DNA of 64,000 nucleotides. Origin: DASQUK01 sp963756425. GTDB lineage: Bacteria > Actinomycetota > Acidimicrobiia > Acidimicrobiales > VFJN01. A program made the position numbers and the translations under genes. Numbering within the stretch: the stretch's first letter is position 1; the number at the start of each line of letters is the position of its first letter. The notes below the pieces were generated by a model, which did not search any database, was not told the DNA's origin, and saw only the letters and a program-made list of their open reading frames with translations. Positions 44,494 to 53,710 of this stretch are shown here, piece after piece. The DNA is taken from positions 62,001 through 126,000 of the forward strand of contig CAVWNW010000011.1 in assembly GCA_963756425.1 (NCBI GenBank). Direction: 5' to 3'.

Positions 44494-44536
44494 CTGGGTG
44501 TAGCTAGACGGTCATACGCCGCACGGCTACACCCAG
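44494..44536. promoter_or_regulatory. 11-bp perfect inverted repeat upstream of FAD oxidase
   Basis: CTGGGTGTAGC (44494-44504) and GCTACACCCAG (44526-44536) are exact complements with a 21-bp spacer. It ends 21 bases before GTG 44558. It is either a strong RNA stem-loop, such as a terminator for fahA with no T-run, or a spaced operator of a GntR or similar regulator. Confidence 0.5.
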
Positions 44537-44557
44537 TTCGCGGGACGGGGACCGGCC

Positions 44558-45934
44558 GTGGCCTCCGGCGCTGACCTCGATGCCTTCCTGACCTCCGCCC
44601 GGGACGCGCTCGGCGAAGCGGCGGTTCTCACCGACCCGGCCCTGACCGAGGGGTACTCCGTCGACTGGACCCGCCGCTGGCGCGGCGTGGCGCGGGCGGT
44701 GGTCCGTCCCGCGACGACCGATCAGGTCGCGGCGCTGGTGCTGGCAGCCCGCGGTCATCGGGTGGCGCTGGTGCCCCAGGGTGGCAACACGGGACTAGTG
44801 GGCGGGTCGGTCCCCCGCGCCGGCGCCGAGGTTGTCCTCAGCCTGCGACGGTTCGACGACCTCGGCCCGGTGGACGTGCTCGCCGGCCAGCTGACGGTCG
44901 GTGCGGGCGTGACGCTGGCGGCCCTGCAGGCCCACGCCGCCGCGGCTGGGCTGGCGTTCGGCGTCGACACCGGAGCCCGGGATTCGGCGACCATCGGCGG
45001 GATGATCGCCACCAACGCCGGTGGCGTCCACGTGGTGCGCCACGGGCCCATGCGGGCGCAGGTGGTCGGCGTCGAGGCGGTGCTGGGGACCGGCGCGGTG
45101 ATCTCGCGCTTGAGCGGCCTCGTCAAGGACAACACCGGATACGACCTCGCGCAGCTGGTCTGCGGCAGCGAGGGCACCCTCGGCGTGGTGACCAGGGCGC
45201 GCCTAGGACTGGTGGCCGACGAACCGCACGTGGTCGTCGCGCTGCTGGCCCTGCCCGGCGTGGGCGATGCGGTGTCCCTGGCGGCCGACCTGCGCAACGA
45301 GGTGGCCGAGGTGCGCGCGCTCGAGGTGATGGAGGGCGGGAGCATGCGCGTGGTCGCCTCCCACCTCGGTTCGGATCCGCCGGTAGCGCCCGAAGCGGCA
45401 GCGTTCCTGCTGGTCGAGGCCGCCGGCCGCGCCGATCCGACGCCGGCGCTCGCGACCGCCATCGGCCATCATGCCGCCTCCGCACCGGTGGCTGTCGGCG
45501 TGGAGCGGGCGGAGCGGGAACGCCTCTGGCGCTGGCGCGAGGCGCACCCCGAGGCCGCCGCGGCGCTGGGGCTGGTCCTCAAGTTCGACGTGACGCTCCC
45601 GGCGGCGGCCATCGCCGAGTTCTGCGCCCGGGTGTCGGCGAGGTTGGCGTCCGGCTGGCCCGCCGCCACGACGTTGCTCTACGGCCACGTGGGCGACGGC
45701 AACATCCACGTGAACGTCGTCGGGCCGGACCCCGATGACGACGCGGTTGACGCCGCCGTGCTGGACCTGGTCGTGGACCTCGGCGGTTCGATCAGCGCCG
45801 AGCACGGGATCGGCGTGGCCAAGCGGGCCTGGCTGGCCCGCGACCGGTCGGCGGAGGAGGTGGCCGCCATGCGGGCCATCAAGCATGCCCTCGATCCCGA
45901 CGGGATCATGAACCCCGGCGTGCTGTTGCCCTGA
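44558..45934 (+). CDS. FAD-binding oxidase (glycolate/D-lactate dehydrogenase GlcD type)
   Basis: A 458-residue vanillyl-alcohol-oxidase-fold flavoprotein. Residues 40-220 are the FAD_binding_4 domain, with VPQGGNTGLVGGSVPR, the GGMIATNAGGVHVVRHG loop and GSEGTLGVVTRARL. The C-terminal FAD-oxidase domain has YGHVGDGNIHVNV and ISAEHGIGVAKRAWLARD, the 2-hydroxyacid oxidase metal and substrate residues. No GlcE or GlcF partner follows, so it is the single-subunit D-lactate or 2-hydroxyglutarate dehydrogenase kind. Confidence 0.92.
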   Translation: MASGADLDAFLTSARDALGEAAVLTDPALTEGYSVDWTRRWRGVARAVVRPATTDQVAALVLAARGHRVALVPQGGNTGLVGGSVPRAGAEVVLSLRRFDDLGPVDVLAGQLTVGAGVTLAALQAHAAAAGLAFGVDTGARDSATIGGMIATNAGGVHVVRHGPMRAQVVGVEAVLGTGAVISRLSGLVKDNTGYDLAQLVCGSEGTLGVVTRARLGLVADEPHVVVALLALPGVGDAVSLAADLRNEVAEVRALEVMEGGSMRVVASHLGSDPPVAPEAAAFLLVEAAGRADPTPALATAIGHHAASAPVAVGVERAERERLWRWREAHPEAAAALGLVLKFDVTLPAAAIAEFCARVSARLASGWPAATTLLYGHVGDGNIHVNVVGPDPDDDAVDAAVLDLVVDLGGSISAEHGIGVAKRAWLARDRSAEEVAAMRAIKHALDPDGIMNPGVLLP

Positions 45935-45970
45935 CAGCGTGCGCGGATAGGCAGGCTCTCTCGAGTCGCG

Positions 45971-47170
45971 TCAGCGCACCTCGTCGAGGATCGGCTGCGC
46001 CTCGTCCTCGCGGAGGATGAGCACCGATCCCGACTCGTTGCTGTCGGGGTCGACCGGCAGCACCAACGTCTTCGAGTCGATGCCCCGGAGCGCCCAGGCC
46101 AGACGGAAGGCGTCGAGCATCGACATGTCGTCGTCGATGCGAAGGCCGCTCGAGAGCCCCGAGAAGGCGCTGGCCAGCGCAAACGGGTTCTTGGTGTCGC
46201 TCAGCTTCGAGAACACCGCCCGCAGGAACTTCTGCTGGCGCTCGATGCGGCCCAGGTCGCCCGTGGGTTCGACCTGCTCCTCGCCGTTGATGATCTCGGT
46301 GTAGGTCCGCGACCGCACGTAGGCGAGCGCCTGGTCACCGTCGAGCTCGACGGGGCCTGACTGCGTGACGTTGAGCCCGGACTTGGGGTCAAACGCCGGG
46401 TTCTCGAAGTCGATGGTGACGCCACCGAGCCCGTCGACCAGGCCGGCGAAGCTGACGAAGTCGACCTCCATGTACCGGTGCACCGGAACGCCCAGGCTGC
46501 CGGTGACGGTCTTGATGAGGCGCTCGGGACCACCGTTGTAGGCCGAGTTGAGTTTGGCTTGGTCGCCGCCGGTGTCGGCGATCTCGAGGTACAGGTCGCG
46601 GGGGAGCGACAGCATCTGCGCCTTACCGCCCTCGAGGTGGAGGATCATCATCGTGTCTGACCGTTGGCCGCCGGGCCCCGCATTGGGATCGAAGCCGGGA
46701 TCGCCCTCCTGCAGGTTCTCGCGGGAGTCGGAGCCGACGATGAGGTAGTTGGTGCCGCTCCCGCCGTCGGACAGGACGGCGCTCACGTCGACGCGGTCGA
46801 TGCGGTTCCAGACACTGCGGGCCCACAGGTAACCCCCGAGCATCGCCAGCAGCAGCAGGATGGCGGTGATCGCCAGCACCCGCCGCCAGCGCAGCCGGCG
46901 CCACCAGGGCCTCGATGGCCGGGTCCGGTCGGGGGCCTCGTCGGGCGGTCGGCCTGGGGGGCCGCTGGGGACGGGTCGCTCCGGTCGGGGCAGCGCGCGG
47001 GTGCGCGCGCCGTTGGCCGGTCGCTGCGGCCGGGGCGGCCGCGTCGGCCCCGGTGGCGCGCTCCTGCCCTCGGTGCCGCGGTCGGTCGGCGATGCCGGAG
47101 GGGCAGGCACGAACACCCGCCGGGGATCGCTCGGCGACGGTCGCTCGGGCTGGTGGAAGCGATCGGTCAC
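45971..47170 (-). CDS. LytR-CpsA-Psr (LCP) family protein
   Basis: A 399-residue envelope protein that attaches glycopolymers to peptidoglycan. The Pro/Arg-rich cytoplasmic tail is followed by one transmembrane helix at about 97-117. The LCP domain has IVGSDSR, RSDTMMILHL, MLSLPRDLYLEI and the NSAYNGGPERLIKTV stretch, and the lipid-binding Arg/Asp residues are present (YVRSRTY, GDLGRIERQQKFL). GTG 47170 is chosen over 47230. It is 78 bp after cobT, and its function fits the glycan genes further along. Confidence 0.92.
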   Translation of the reverse strand: MTDRFHQPERPSPSDPRRVFVPAPPASPTDRGTEGRSAPPGPTRPPRPQRPANGARTRALPRPERPVPSGPPGRPPDEAPDRTRPSRPWWRRLRWRRVLAITAILLLLAMLGGYLWARSVWNRIDRVDVSAVLSDGGSGTNYLIVGSDSRENLQEGDPGFDPNAGPGGQRSDTMMILHLEGGKAQMLSLPRDLYLEIADTGGDQAKLNSAYNGGPERLIKTVTGSLGVPVHRYMEVDFVSFAGLVDGLGGVTIDFENPAFDPKSGLNVTQSGPVELDGDQALAYVRSRTYTEIINGEEQVEPTGDLGRIERQQKFLRAVFSKLSDTKNPFALASAFSGLSSGLRIDDDMSMLDAFRLAWALRGIDSKTLVLPVDPDSNESGSVLILREDEAQPILDEVR

Positions 47171-47248
47171 GAGGTCACACAGACTACTGAGACGCCGGCG
47201 CCGGCCGGCGTCATACCCCTCGTGGGGCAATGCCGCGCCCGCCGGAGC

Positions 47249-48532
47249 CTACTTCTCCGTGACGCCCGCCTCGTCGAAGGTGGCCATCTCGGCCAGCACG
47301 CGGGCGGCCGCCTCCACCAGGGGAAGGGCCAGCGCGGCCCCGGTGCCCTCGCCCAGGCGCAGGTCGAGGTCGATCATCGGGCGCAGGCCGAGCTCGCCCA
47401 GCACGGCCGAGGCGCCGGGCTCGACGGAGCGGTGGCCGGCGATGACGCCCTGCTCGACGCCCGGGACCAGGCGGCTGGCGACCAGCAGGGCGGACGCCGA
47501 GATCACGCCGTCGACCACGACCGGGACCTGGAGCGCGGTGGCACCGGCCACGAACCCGGCCAGCGCCGCGTGTTCGAGCCCGCCGACCTCGGCCAGGATC
47601 CCGAGGGCGTCGGTGCCGTGCCGCGCCTGCGCCCGGTCGGCGGCGGCCGACACCAGCGCCGTCTTGCGGCGCAACCGGTCGTCGTCGATGCCCGTCCCCC
47701 GGCCGGTCACCCCCGATGCCGGCCGGTCGGTCAGTGCGGCGATCAGGGCCGCGGCGGGCGTCGTGTTGGCGATGCCCATGTCGCCGGTGACCAGGCAGCG
47801 CGCCCCCTGGCGGACCAGGCGGGCGGCGACGTCCGCGCCGACGTCGAGCGCCTGCCGGGCCTCGTCGGTGGTCATCGCCGGCCCGAGGCTCAGGTCCGCG
47901 GTCGCGGCACGCACCTTGCGCACCAACAGGTCGGACCCCTCGGGCAGTGCCGAGGCAACGCCGACGTCGACCACCACCACGTCGGCCCCGGCCTGCCGCG
48001 CCAGGACGTTGATGGCGGCCCCGCCCGCCACGAAGTTGCCGACCATCTGTGCGGTGACGTCCTGTGGCCACGGCGAGACGCCCTGGGCGTGCACGCCGTG
48101 ATCGCCGGCGAACACCGCCACGACTGCGGGCCGTGGCGGCGGCGGTGGAACCGCGGCGGCAATGCCGGCGAGCTGGGTGCCGACGGCCTCCAGCCATCCC
48201 AGCGATCCGGGCGGCTTGGTGAGCCGCAGCTGGTGCTCCTCGGCCCGGCGTTGCGCGTCGGCGTCCAGGGGTGCCTGCAGCATGCGTGCCGCCCGGAACG
48301 CGCCGACCCGTGCCGCGAGGCCATCGAACACCGCGAGGGGAAGGTGCCCGAGGGGGTCGGTGACGACCAGGGTCCGGTCCCGGTCCCCGGCGGGTGCGGG
48401 GCCGCTCAGGACCTCGATGCCGCTGCGGGCGAGCGCCGCGACCAGGCGGCGGGAGCCGGGGGCGGGGTGGAGGACGACGGCGTCGACGGGGCGGGCCGCC
48501 TGTTCGCCGGTGGTCGCGTCGGGGTCGGTCAC
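47249..48532 (-). CDS. cobT: Nicotinate-nucleotide-dimethylbenzimidazole phosphoribosyltransferase with N-terminal extension
   Basis: A 427-residue enzyme that activates the cobalamin lower ligand. The CobT body starts near residue 95 (LTKPPGSLGWLE) and includes AGDHGVHAQGVSPWPQDVT, NFVAGGAAINVLARQAG, GDMGIANTTPAAAL, and the C-terminal EGTGAALALPLVEAA with the catalytic Glu. The 90-residue extension (VDAVVLHPAPGSRRLV to FRAARMLQAP) is not part of standard CobT (about 350). GTG 48532 overlaps the aminotransferase stop. It is the last cob gene in the cluster. Confidence 0.94.
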   Translation of the reverse strand: MTDPDATTGEQAARPVDAVVLHPAPGSRRLVAALARSGIEVLSGPAPAGDRDRTLVVTDPLGHLPLAVFDGLAARVGAFRAARMLQAPLDADAQRRAEEHQLRLTKPPGSLGWLEAVGTQLAGIAAAVPPPPPRPAVVAVFAGDHGVHAQGVSPWPQDVTAQMVGNFVAGGAAINVLARQAGADVVVVDVGVASALPEGSDLLVRKVRAATADLSLGPAMTTDEARQALDVGADVAARLVRQGARCLVTGDMGIANTTPAAALIAALTDRPASGVTGRGTGIDDDRLRRKTALVSAAADRAQARHGTDALGILAEVGGLEHAALAGFVAGATALQVPVVVDGVISASALLVASRLVPGVEQGVIAGHRSVEPGASAVLGELGLRPMIDLDLRLGEGTGAALALPLVEAAARVLAEMATFDEAGVTEK

Positions 48533-49467
48533 GAGCGGTCATGATCGCCGACGCCCGGGACCCGGGCCAACGCCGCGTCCAGCCGCTCGAGCCCCGCGGC
48601 GTCCGGGACGGCGATGCGCACGTGGTCGGGCAGCCCGAACGAGCGGCAGTCCCGCACCACCACCGCGTCGCGCGCCAGGACCACCCTGAGGTTCTCCGGC
48701 GCCGCCGCGACCAACACCCAGGGTGCGTCGGACGGTAGCGGCACCAGCCCGTGGGCCCTGAGCACCTGGGTCATCTCGGAGCGGGCGGTGGCGATACGGG
48801 CGGTCCAGCCGGCTGGGTCGGCGCGCGCCAGCAGCTCGGGAAGCACCGCGCACCCGAGCGACCCGACCGCCCACGCCGGGCGGCGCCGGCGGAGGGCGGC
48901 GGCCGCCTGCTCGTCGGGGGCGACGGCGAACCCGAGGCGCAGCCCGGGGCAGGCGAAGGCCTTGGTCAACGAGCCCAACCCCCATCCGGGCCGCCCCCGG
49001 GTCCACGTCCCGGCGCTGAGCGGCAGGAACGCCTCGTCCCACACGGCGACGCCGTCGTCGCCCGCCGTGGCCAGCCGACCAGTCGGGTTGTGGGGGTCGG
49101 AGCGCCAGCGGGGGGCGCCCACCTCGACGCGGGCCAGGTGGCGGCGGTAGAGGGAGAAGTCGGGCTCCTCGACCCAGCCGCGCCGCAGGTGGTCGCCGAC
49201 CAGCGCGATGGCCTGGGATCCACCGGCCGTGACCACGAGGCGCTCGCGCGGAACGCCGACGGCCTCGGCGAGGAGCCCCTCGGCGGCCCCGACGTCGGGA
49301 TAGCGCCGCAGGCTGCCGAGGTACGGCGCCGCCAGCGCGGCGACGTCGGGTGCGAAGGGGTTGAGGCTGGCCGACAGGTCGAGGACCTGGTCGGGGTCGA
49401 GGCCCAAGGCCGCTGCCACCCGGGGCCCGTCGCCCCCGTGCGGCCCCGGCGCCGGGATCCTGGTCAC
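48529..49467 (-). CDS. PLP-dependent aminotransferase in cobalamin cluster (CobD/CobC-like)
   Basis: A 312-residue class I aminotransferase-fold enzyme. LDLSASLNPFAPDV is the typical start, VVTAGGSQAIALVGDHL the cofactor loop and GLGSLTKAFACPGLRLGFAV contains the Schiff-base Lys. In this setting it is most likely L-threonine-O-3-phosphate decarboxylase, giving the aminopropanol phosphate linker for CbiB; a histidinol-phosphate aminotransferase is the other reading. GTG 49467 overlaps the cbiB stop. Confidence 0.87.
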   Translation of the reverse strand: MTRIPAPGPHGGDGPRVAAALGLDPDQVLDLSASLNPFAPDVAALAAPYLGSLRRYPDVGAAEGLLAEAVGVPRERLVVTAGGSQAIALVGDHLRRGWVEEPDFSLYRRHLARVEVGAPRWRSDPHNPTGRLATAGDDGVAVWDEAFLPLSAGTWTRGRPGWGLGSLTKAFACPGLRLGFAVAPDEQAAAALRRRRPAWAVGSLGCAVLPELLARADPAGWTARIATARSEMTQVLRAHGLVPLPSDAPWVLVAAAPENLRVVLARDAVVVRDCRSFGLPDHVRIAVPDAAGLERLDAALARVPGVGDHDRS

Positions 49468-50399
49468 GGACCGGTGGCGCCCCGACGACCGGCGGTAGCC
49501 CCCCACGCACCGGCCAGGGCGAGCAGTCCCGCCAGCAGCCAGGTCACGTGGCGCGACAGGTCGACGGCGGCGGTGATGTCCTTGGGGGCGGGTGGCCGGC
49601 CCGAACCCAGGACCGGGCGATTCTCCACGATGTCGCCGTAGCGGTTAGCCCCGCCCAACCGCAGCCCCAGCGCCGCCGCGAAGGCTGCCTCCGACACGCC
49701 GGCATTGGGCGAGGGGTGGCGGGCCGCGTCCCGCCGCACGGCGCGGGCCACCGCCGAGGCACGCCCGGGTCGGGCCAGGGCGACGAGCGCGGCCGTCGCG
49801 CGGGCCGGCACCCACGCCAACGCATCGTCGATGCGGGCCGAGGCAAGCCCGAAGCGGCGGTAGCGGTCGTCGCGGTAGCCGACCATCGAGTCGAGGGTGT
49901 CCCCGGCGCGGTACACGAATGCCCCCACCGGGCCGGCGGCGGCAGTCCACAGTGCGGGCGCCACGATCGCGTCGGTGGTGTTCTCGGCGACGGACTCGAC
50001 CGCGGCGCGGGCGACGGCCATGGCGTCGAGCGCAGTCGGGTCGCGCGCCACCAGCGACGGGAGCAGGTCCCGGGCGGCGTGGAGGTCCCCCGAGGTCAGG
50101 GCGGCTTCCACCCGGAGGGCCGCAGTGTGCAGGCCACGTCCTGCGGTGGTCACGTAGCCGCCGACCAGGGGCGATCCGATGGCGACGCCCGCCGTTGCCG
50201 CCAGCCCCACGCCCGCTGCCGCGAGGAACGCCCCGGGCACCGCGCGATCGTCGTACACGCGGCGCTCCAGTGCGGCGATGGCCGCGCCGAACAGCGCCAC
50301 CGGATGCAACCGCCCCGGAAGGGGCGGCTCCCCCAAGGCTCTGTCGAGCACCAGCGCCGCGCCCGCCGCGGTGGCCCGCCGGTGCCACGGGACCCTCAC
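49464..50399 (-). CDS. cbiB: Adenosylcobinamide-phosphate synthase
   Basis: A 311-residue membrane protein joining the aminopropanol linker to adenosylcobyric acid. GEPPLPGRLHPVALFG, VESVAENTTDAIVAPALW and YRAGDTLDSMVGYRD are the CbiB signatures. About four to five helices are predicted. It is 24 bp from cobS and overlaps the aminotransferase. Confidence 0.94.
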   Translation of the reverse strand: MRVPWHRRATAAGAALVLDRALGEPPLPGRLHPVALFGAAIAALERRVYDDRAVPGAFLAAAGVGLAATAGVAIGSPLVGGYVTTAGRGLHTAALRVEAALTSGDLHAARDLLPSLVARDPTALDAMAVARAAVESVAENTTDAIVAPALWTAAAGPVGAFVYRAGDTLDSMVGYRDDRYRRFGLASARIDDALAWVPARATAALVALARPGRASAVARAVRRDAARHPSPNAGVSEAAFAAALGLRLGGANRYGDIVENRPVLGSGRPPAPKDITAAVDLSRHVTWLLAGLLALAGAWGATAGRRGATGP

Positions 50400-50423
50400 G
50401 CGTCGGCCCTCAACGGCGGGCCC

Positions 50424-51134
50424 TCACCATTTGGCGGCCGCCACCAACAGGCCCGCGGTTTCGGCGATGAGACCGGCGGCACCCAGCACGTCCCCCGTGT
50501 AGCCGCCCAGCCGCCGCCAGGCGAGCGTCAGCACGCCGCCGAAGCCGGCGAGGCCACTGGCCGCCACCACCACGCCCGGTCCCCATCCGCCGTCGAACGA
50601 CCAGGCAACGACGACACACCCGGCCGCTAACGCAGCCAGCGCGGGCCCGGGGGAGCCGGAGCGGAATCCGGAGGCGGCGCCGCCGTCGGCGCGGGCGTAC
50701 GGCAGCCAGGCCAGCGCCACCGCCATGGCCGACCGGGAGGCAGTCCAGAGGCCGGCCACCAGTAGCGGGTCGGGCTGGAGCGCGCCCAGCGCCGCCACCC
50801 GGGCCAGCACCACCAGCGCCAGCGCCATCACGCCGAAGGCACCGATCTCGGGCGTGGCCATGACGTCCAGCCGGCGCCTGCGATCCAACGGCGGGAGCAG
50901 GCCGTCGGCCGTGTCGGCCAACCCGTCGTAGTGCAGCATGCCCGTGAGGGCGGCGTCGGCGGCCAGCGCCAGCACCGCGGCGACGAGCGGCGGCCACAGC
51001 TCACCGGCCACCCACCAGGCGCCGCCGACCGCCAGTCCGAGCACTGCCCCGACGACTCCGAACCATGCCGCGGCGCGGCGGTCCGGCGGGGCGGCGCCGC
51101 CGACGACGGTGAGGAACCCGAACGCGCTCCGCAT
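50424..51134 (-). CDS. cobS: Adenosylcobinamide-GDP ribazoletransferase
   Basis: A 236-residue membrane protein of cobalamin assembly. MLHYDGLADTADGLLPPLDRRRRL is the conserved metal-binding loop, and GGYTGDVLGAAGLIAETAGLL ends the protein. About six to seven helices. Its ATG shares a base with the cobU stop (TGATG). Confidence 0.96.
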   Translation of the reverse strand: MRSAFGFLTVVGGAAPPDRRAAAWFGVVGAVLGLAVGGAWWVAGELWPPLVAAVLALAADAALTGMLHYDGLADTADGLLPPLDRRRRLDVMATPEIGAFGVMALALVVLARVAALGALQPDPLLVAGLWTASRSAMAVALAWLPYARADGGAASGFRSGSPGPALAALAAGCVVVAWSFDGGWGPGVVVAASGLAGFGGVLTLAWRRLGGYTGDVLGAAGLIAETAGLLVAAAKW

Positions 51135-51667
51135 CAGTCCGTGGGCTCGAGCCGGCCTCGCGGCGCGGGCCGGGACAGTGGCAGGACACGCCCGGCCACC
51201 ACCAGCAGCACCTCGTCGGAGACGTCGGCCACGGCGCGGTTGAGCTCACCCAGTGCGTCGGCGAAGCGGCGCCCGGCCGCTGTCGGGGCATGGACCCCCA
51301 GCCCCACTTCCTCGGACACGACGATCGTGTCAGCGACCCGCCCGCCCAGGGCGCGGCACAGGCTCGGCGCGTCGGGTGCCAGGTCGGCGTGCGCTGCGAC
51401 CCAGGTGCCCAGCGAGTCGACGATGGCCGGGCCGTCGACCGCCGCCAGCACCTCGGGCAGGTCTGCCGCCGCCTCCACGGTCGCCCAGGCCGCCGGCCTG
51501 CGGGCCCGATGGGCGGCGATGCGTGCCGCCATGTCGGCGTCGGACGGGGCGCCGGTCGCCACGTACGTCACCCGGTCGGCGATGCCGGCGGCCAGCGACT
51601 CGGCCACCTCGGACTTTCCCGAGCGCGTCCCGCCCAGCACCAGCGTGATCATCGGGCGATCATCCAT
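51134..51667 (-). CDS. cobU: Bifunctional adenosylcobinamide kinase / GMP transferase
   Basis: A 177-residue P-loop enzyme. LVLGGTRSGKSEVAESLA is the P-loop, YVATGAPSDADMAARIAAHRARRPA contains the catalytic His region, and DTIVVSEEVGLGVHAP is the third block. ATG 51667 (MDDRPMITL) is preferred; ATG 51652 is possible. It is first of the cob genes proper, 66 bp downstream of the GGCT gene. No cobalamin riboswitch is visible in that gap. Confidence 0.94.
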   Translation of the reverse strand: MDDRPMITLVLGGTRSGKSEVAESLAAGIADRVTYVATGAPSDADMAARIAAHRARRPAAWATVEAAADLPEVLAAVDGPAIVDSLGTWVAAHADLAPDAPSLCRALGGRVADTIVVSEEVGLGVHAPTAAGRRFADALGELNRAVADVSDEVLLVVAGRVLPLSRPAPRGRLEPTD

Positions 51668-51733
51668 CGCGGTCACGACGGCGCCAAGCCCGACCACCGT
51701 GAGCCGAGACGACGTGCCAACCCGCGCACCCCG

Positions 51734-52090
51734 TCAGCGCTCGTCGTCGCGGTCCCAGCGCCCGTCCAGCACCGTGAACCCGGCGGGATCGCCGATGTAG
51801 GCGTACGTGAGGGCGCTGACACCGTCGACCGTGGTGACGTCGGTGCGTCGGTAGTGCGGCCCCTCGACGACGTCGAGCTCCTCGAGGACGGTCGGCGCCC
51901 GTTCCGAGAGCCCGAGGAGCCATCCCGGCACCCGGCGGTCGCCGCCGACGACGAGCGCCGGATAGCCGTGCCCGGTGTCGTACAGGGTTCCGGGGATGGC
52001 GCTCGGACGCCGCCGCACGACGTCGGCGGCGATGAGCGGCCAGCGCAGCCGTCCGGGCATCAGCGTTCCGTAGACGAACAGCCAGCGCAT
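51734..52090 (-). CDS. Gamma-glutamylcyclotransferase-like protein
   Basis: A 118-residue GGCT-fold protein. FVYGTLMPG is the substrate loop, PGTLYDTGHGYPALVV the middle and EELDVVEGPHYRRTDV the end with the conserved Glu. It may open gamma-glutamyl amine or peptide rings. The ATG at 52090 (MRWLFVYG) is at the natural fold start. It is divergent from the CYTH-CHAD gene (45 bp) and may lead the cob transcript. Confidence 0.88.
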   Translation of the reverse strand: MRWLFVYGTLMPGRLRWPLIAADVVRRRPSAIPGTLYDTGHGYPALVVGGDRRVPGWLLGLSERAPTVLEELDVVEGPHYRRTDVTTVDGVSALTYAYIGDPAGFTVLDGRWDRDDER

Positions 52091-52134
52091 CGAACCGGAG
52101 CATGGCAGGTCAGGCATGGCAGACTCGACAAGCT

Positions 52135-52989
52135 ATGCCGCTCGACGTCTCGACCGTGTCGTACGCGCTCCCCGAAGGCGTCGATCCTCCGGCACTCCTG
52201 GCCTACCTGGACAAGCGCTTCCCGGTCATCTCCGAGCCGGCGGCCAGCCGCACCTACACGGTCCTCGACACTGCCGACCGGCGCCTGCGCGCCGCCGGGG
52301 TCGACCTGGATCTCGAGACGGGTCACGGCGGGCCTCGCCTCGTCTTGCGGGAGCCGAGCGGTCGGCCACCGCTCGTTGCCGAGGTGCGGCGGCCCCGGCG
52401 GAATCGCTATCTCCTGCGCGACGTGCCAGCCGGACCGCTGCGTGAGCGGCTGGCACCCATCGTCGGCGTGCGGGCGCTGCTGCCGCTCGCAGACGTCAAG
52501 GTCGGCGGTCAGCTGGTGCGGGTGCTCAACGCCGACGACAAGACCGTGGCGCGCGTCTCGCTGGCCTCCCCGATCGCGCTGGTGGGTGCCGGCGATGCCG
52601 GAGCCGTGCCGCTCACGCCGCGCGTGGATGTCAGCGGCGTGCTCGGCTACCCGAAGCCGCTCGGTCGCGTGACGGCGGCGGTCCGGCGGGGCCCCAAGGG
52701 GGGTCTGGTCGACGCCGCGGCCAGCCTCGCGGACGAGGCCATCGCGGCCGTGGGCGGCGATCCCGAGGGGATCCGGAGCAAGGTTCGCGTCGATCTGCGC
52801 CCCGGCCAACGCACAGACCGGGCGGCGGTGGCGGTGGTCGGCGACCTGGCCGGGATGGTCGAGGCCAACCTGCCGGGGACGCTGGCCGACCTCGACACCG
52901 AATTCCTCCACGACCTGCGCGTGGCGGTGCGGCGGAGCCGCTCGGTGCTGCGGGAGCTCAAGGGCGCCTTCCCGCCCGAGCCGCTGGCG
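52135..52989 (+). CDS. CYTH-CHAD protein, 5' part before a frameshift
   Basis: About 284 residues. Residues 1-190 form a CYTH/triphosphatase-tunnel-like region (YTVLDTADRRLRAAGVDLDLE, LRERLAPIVGVRALLP), and EFLHDLRVAVRRSRSVL at about 262-278 is the first CHAD signature helix. The reading frame then enters a Pro/Arg-rich string with no similarity, while the continuing CHAD sequence appears in the +1 frame at 52988 (RLERDALRW, then TGPTRDLDVQLL). Restoring two bases (GCGA to GCGCGA) rejoins them. CHAD proteins bind polyphosphate. ATG 52135 is the natural start. Confidence 0.8.
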
Positions 52990-53710
52990 ACTCGAGCGCG
53001 ATGCCCTCCGCTGGGTGCAGGCGGTCACGGGCCCGACGCGCGACCTCGATGTTCAGCTCCTGGACTGGGATCACCTGCTCTCGGCCATCCCGGTCGAGCG
53101 GCACGCGGCGCTGGCGCCCGTCCGGGCAATCCTGGTCCGGCACCGGGCCGCCGCGTTCCGGGCGCTGCGCCGCGAGCTCCGGGGTGCCACGTACCGCCAC
53201 GCCTGGCACGACTACCGGGCGTTCCTGGCTGGCGACCTGGGACCGACGGGGGAGCGCCCGGACGCCAGGAAGCCCATCGTCGACGTCGCCGGCCGCCGCG
53301 TCCGCAAGGTCTACGGGCGCATGCTGGCGATGGGCAGCGCCATCGACGCCACCAGCCCGGCCACGGACCTCCACGAGCTGCGCAAGCGGGGCAAGGAGCT
53401 GCGTTACCTGCTGGAGCTCTTCGGTGGGCTGTGGCCGCGGTCCGTGGTCAAGCCCATGGTGCGGTCGCTGAAGGGGCTGCAGGACGTGCTCGGCGTCCAC
53501 CAGGACCGCGAGGTGCAGGCCTCCTACCTGCGGGGCCTCGCGGGGGAGCTGGCGAAGACCACCGGCGGGCCGGCGGCGCTGCTGGCGCTGGGTGTCCTCG
53601 TCGACCGGCTCGACGCCGAGCAGCACGAGGCCCGTGACGCATTCGCCGAGCGCTTCGCCGCCTTCGCCGCCGCCGACCAGCAGGAGCTGGTCGGCGAGGT
53701 GTTTTCGTGA
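52988..53710 (+). pseudogene. 3' part of the CYTH-CHAD gene in the shifted frame
   Basis: About 240 residues completing the CHAD domain, in the frame shifted by one base. RLERDALRW and TGPTRDLDVQLLDW continue the first helix pair, and LHELRKRGKELRYLLELFGG is the second CHAD signature of basic residues that contacts polyphosphate. A separate start at ATG 53015 would cut inside the domain. Its stop overlaps the ParA GTG (GTGA), so translation of this part matters for the next gene. Confidence 0.75.

Noticed and set aside
35534..45955. The 13-mer GCGGATAGGCAGG at 35534 and 45943, both after a plus-strand stop and before a convergent gene
   Set aside because: Two copies of a 13-mer are expected by chance in a window of this size and composition; there is no further similarity around them.
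51653..51733. Possible cobalamin riboswitch before cobU
   Set aside because: The gap is about 66 bp, too short for the element, and has no B12-box-like sequence.
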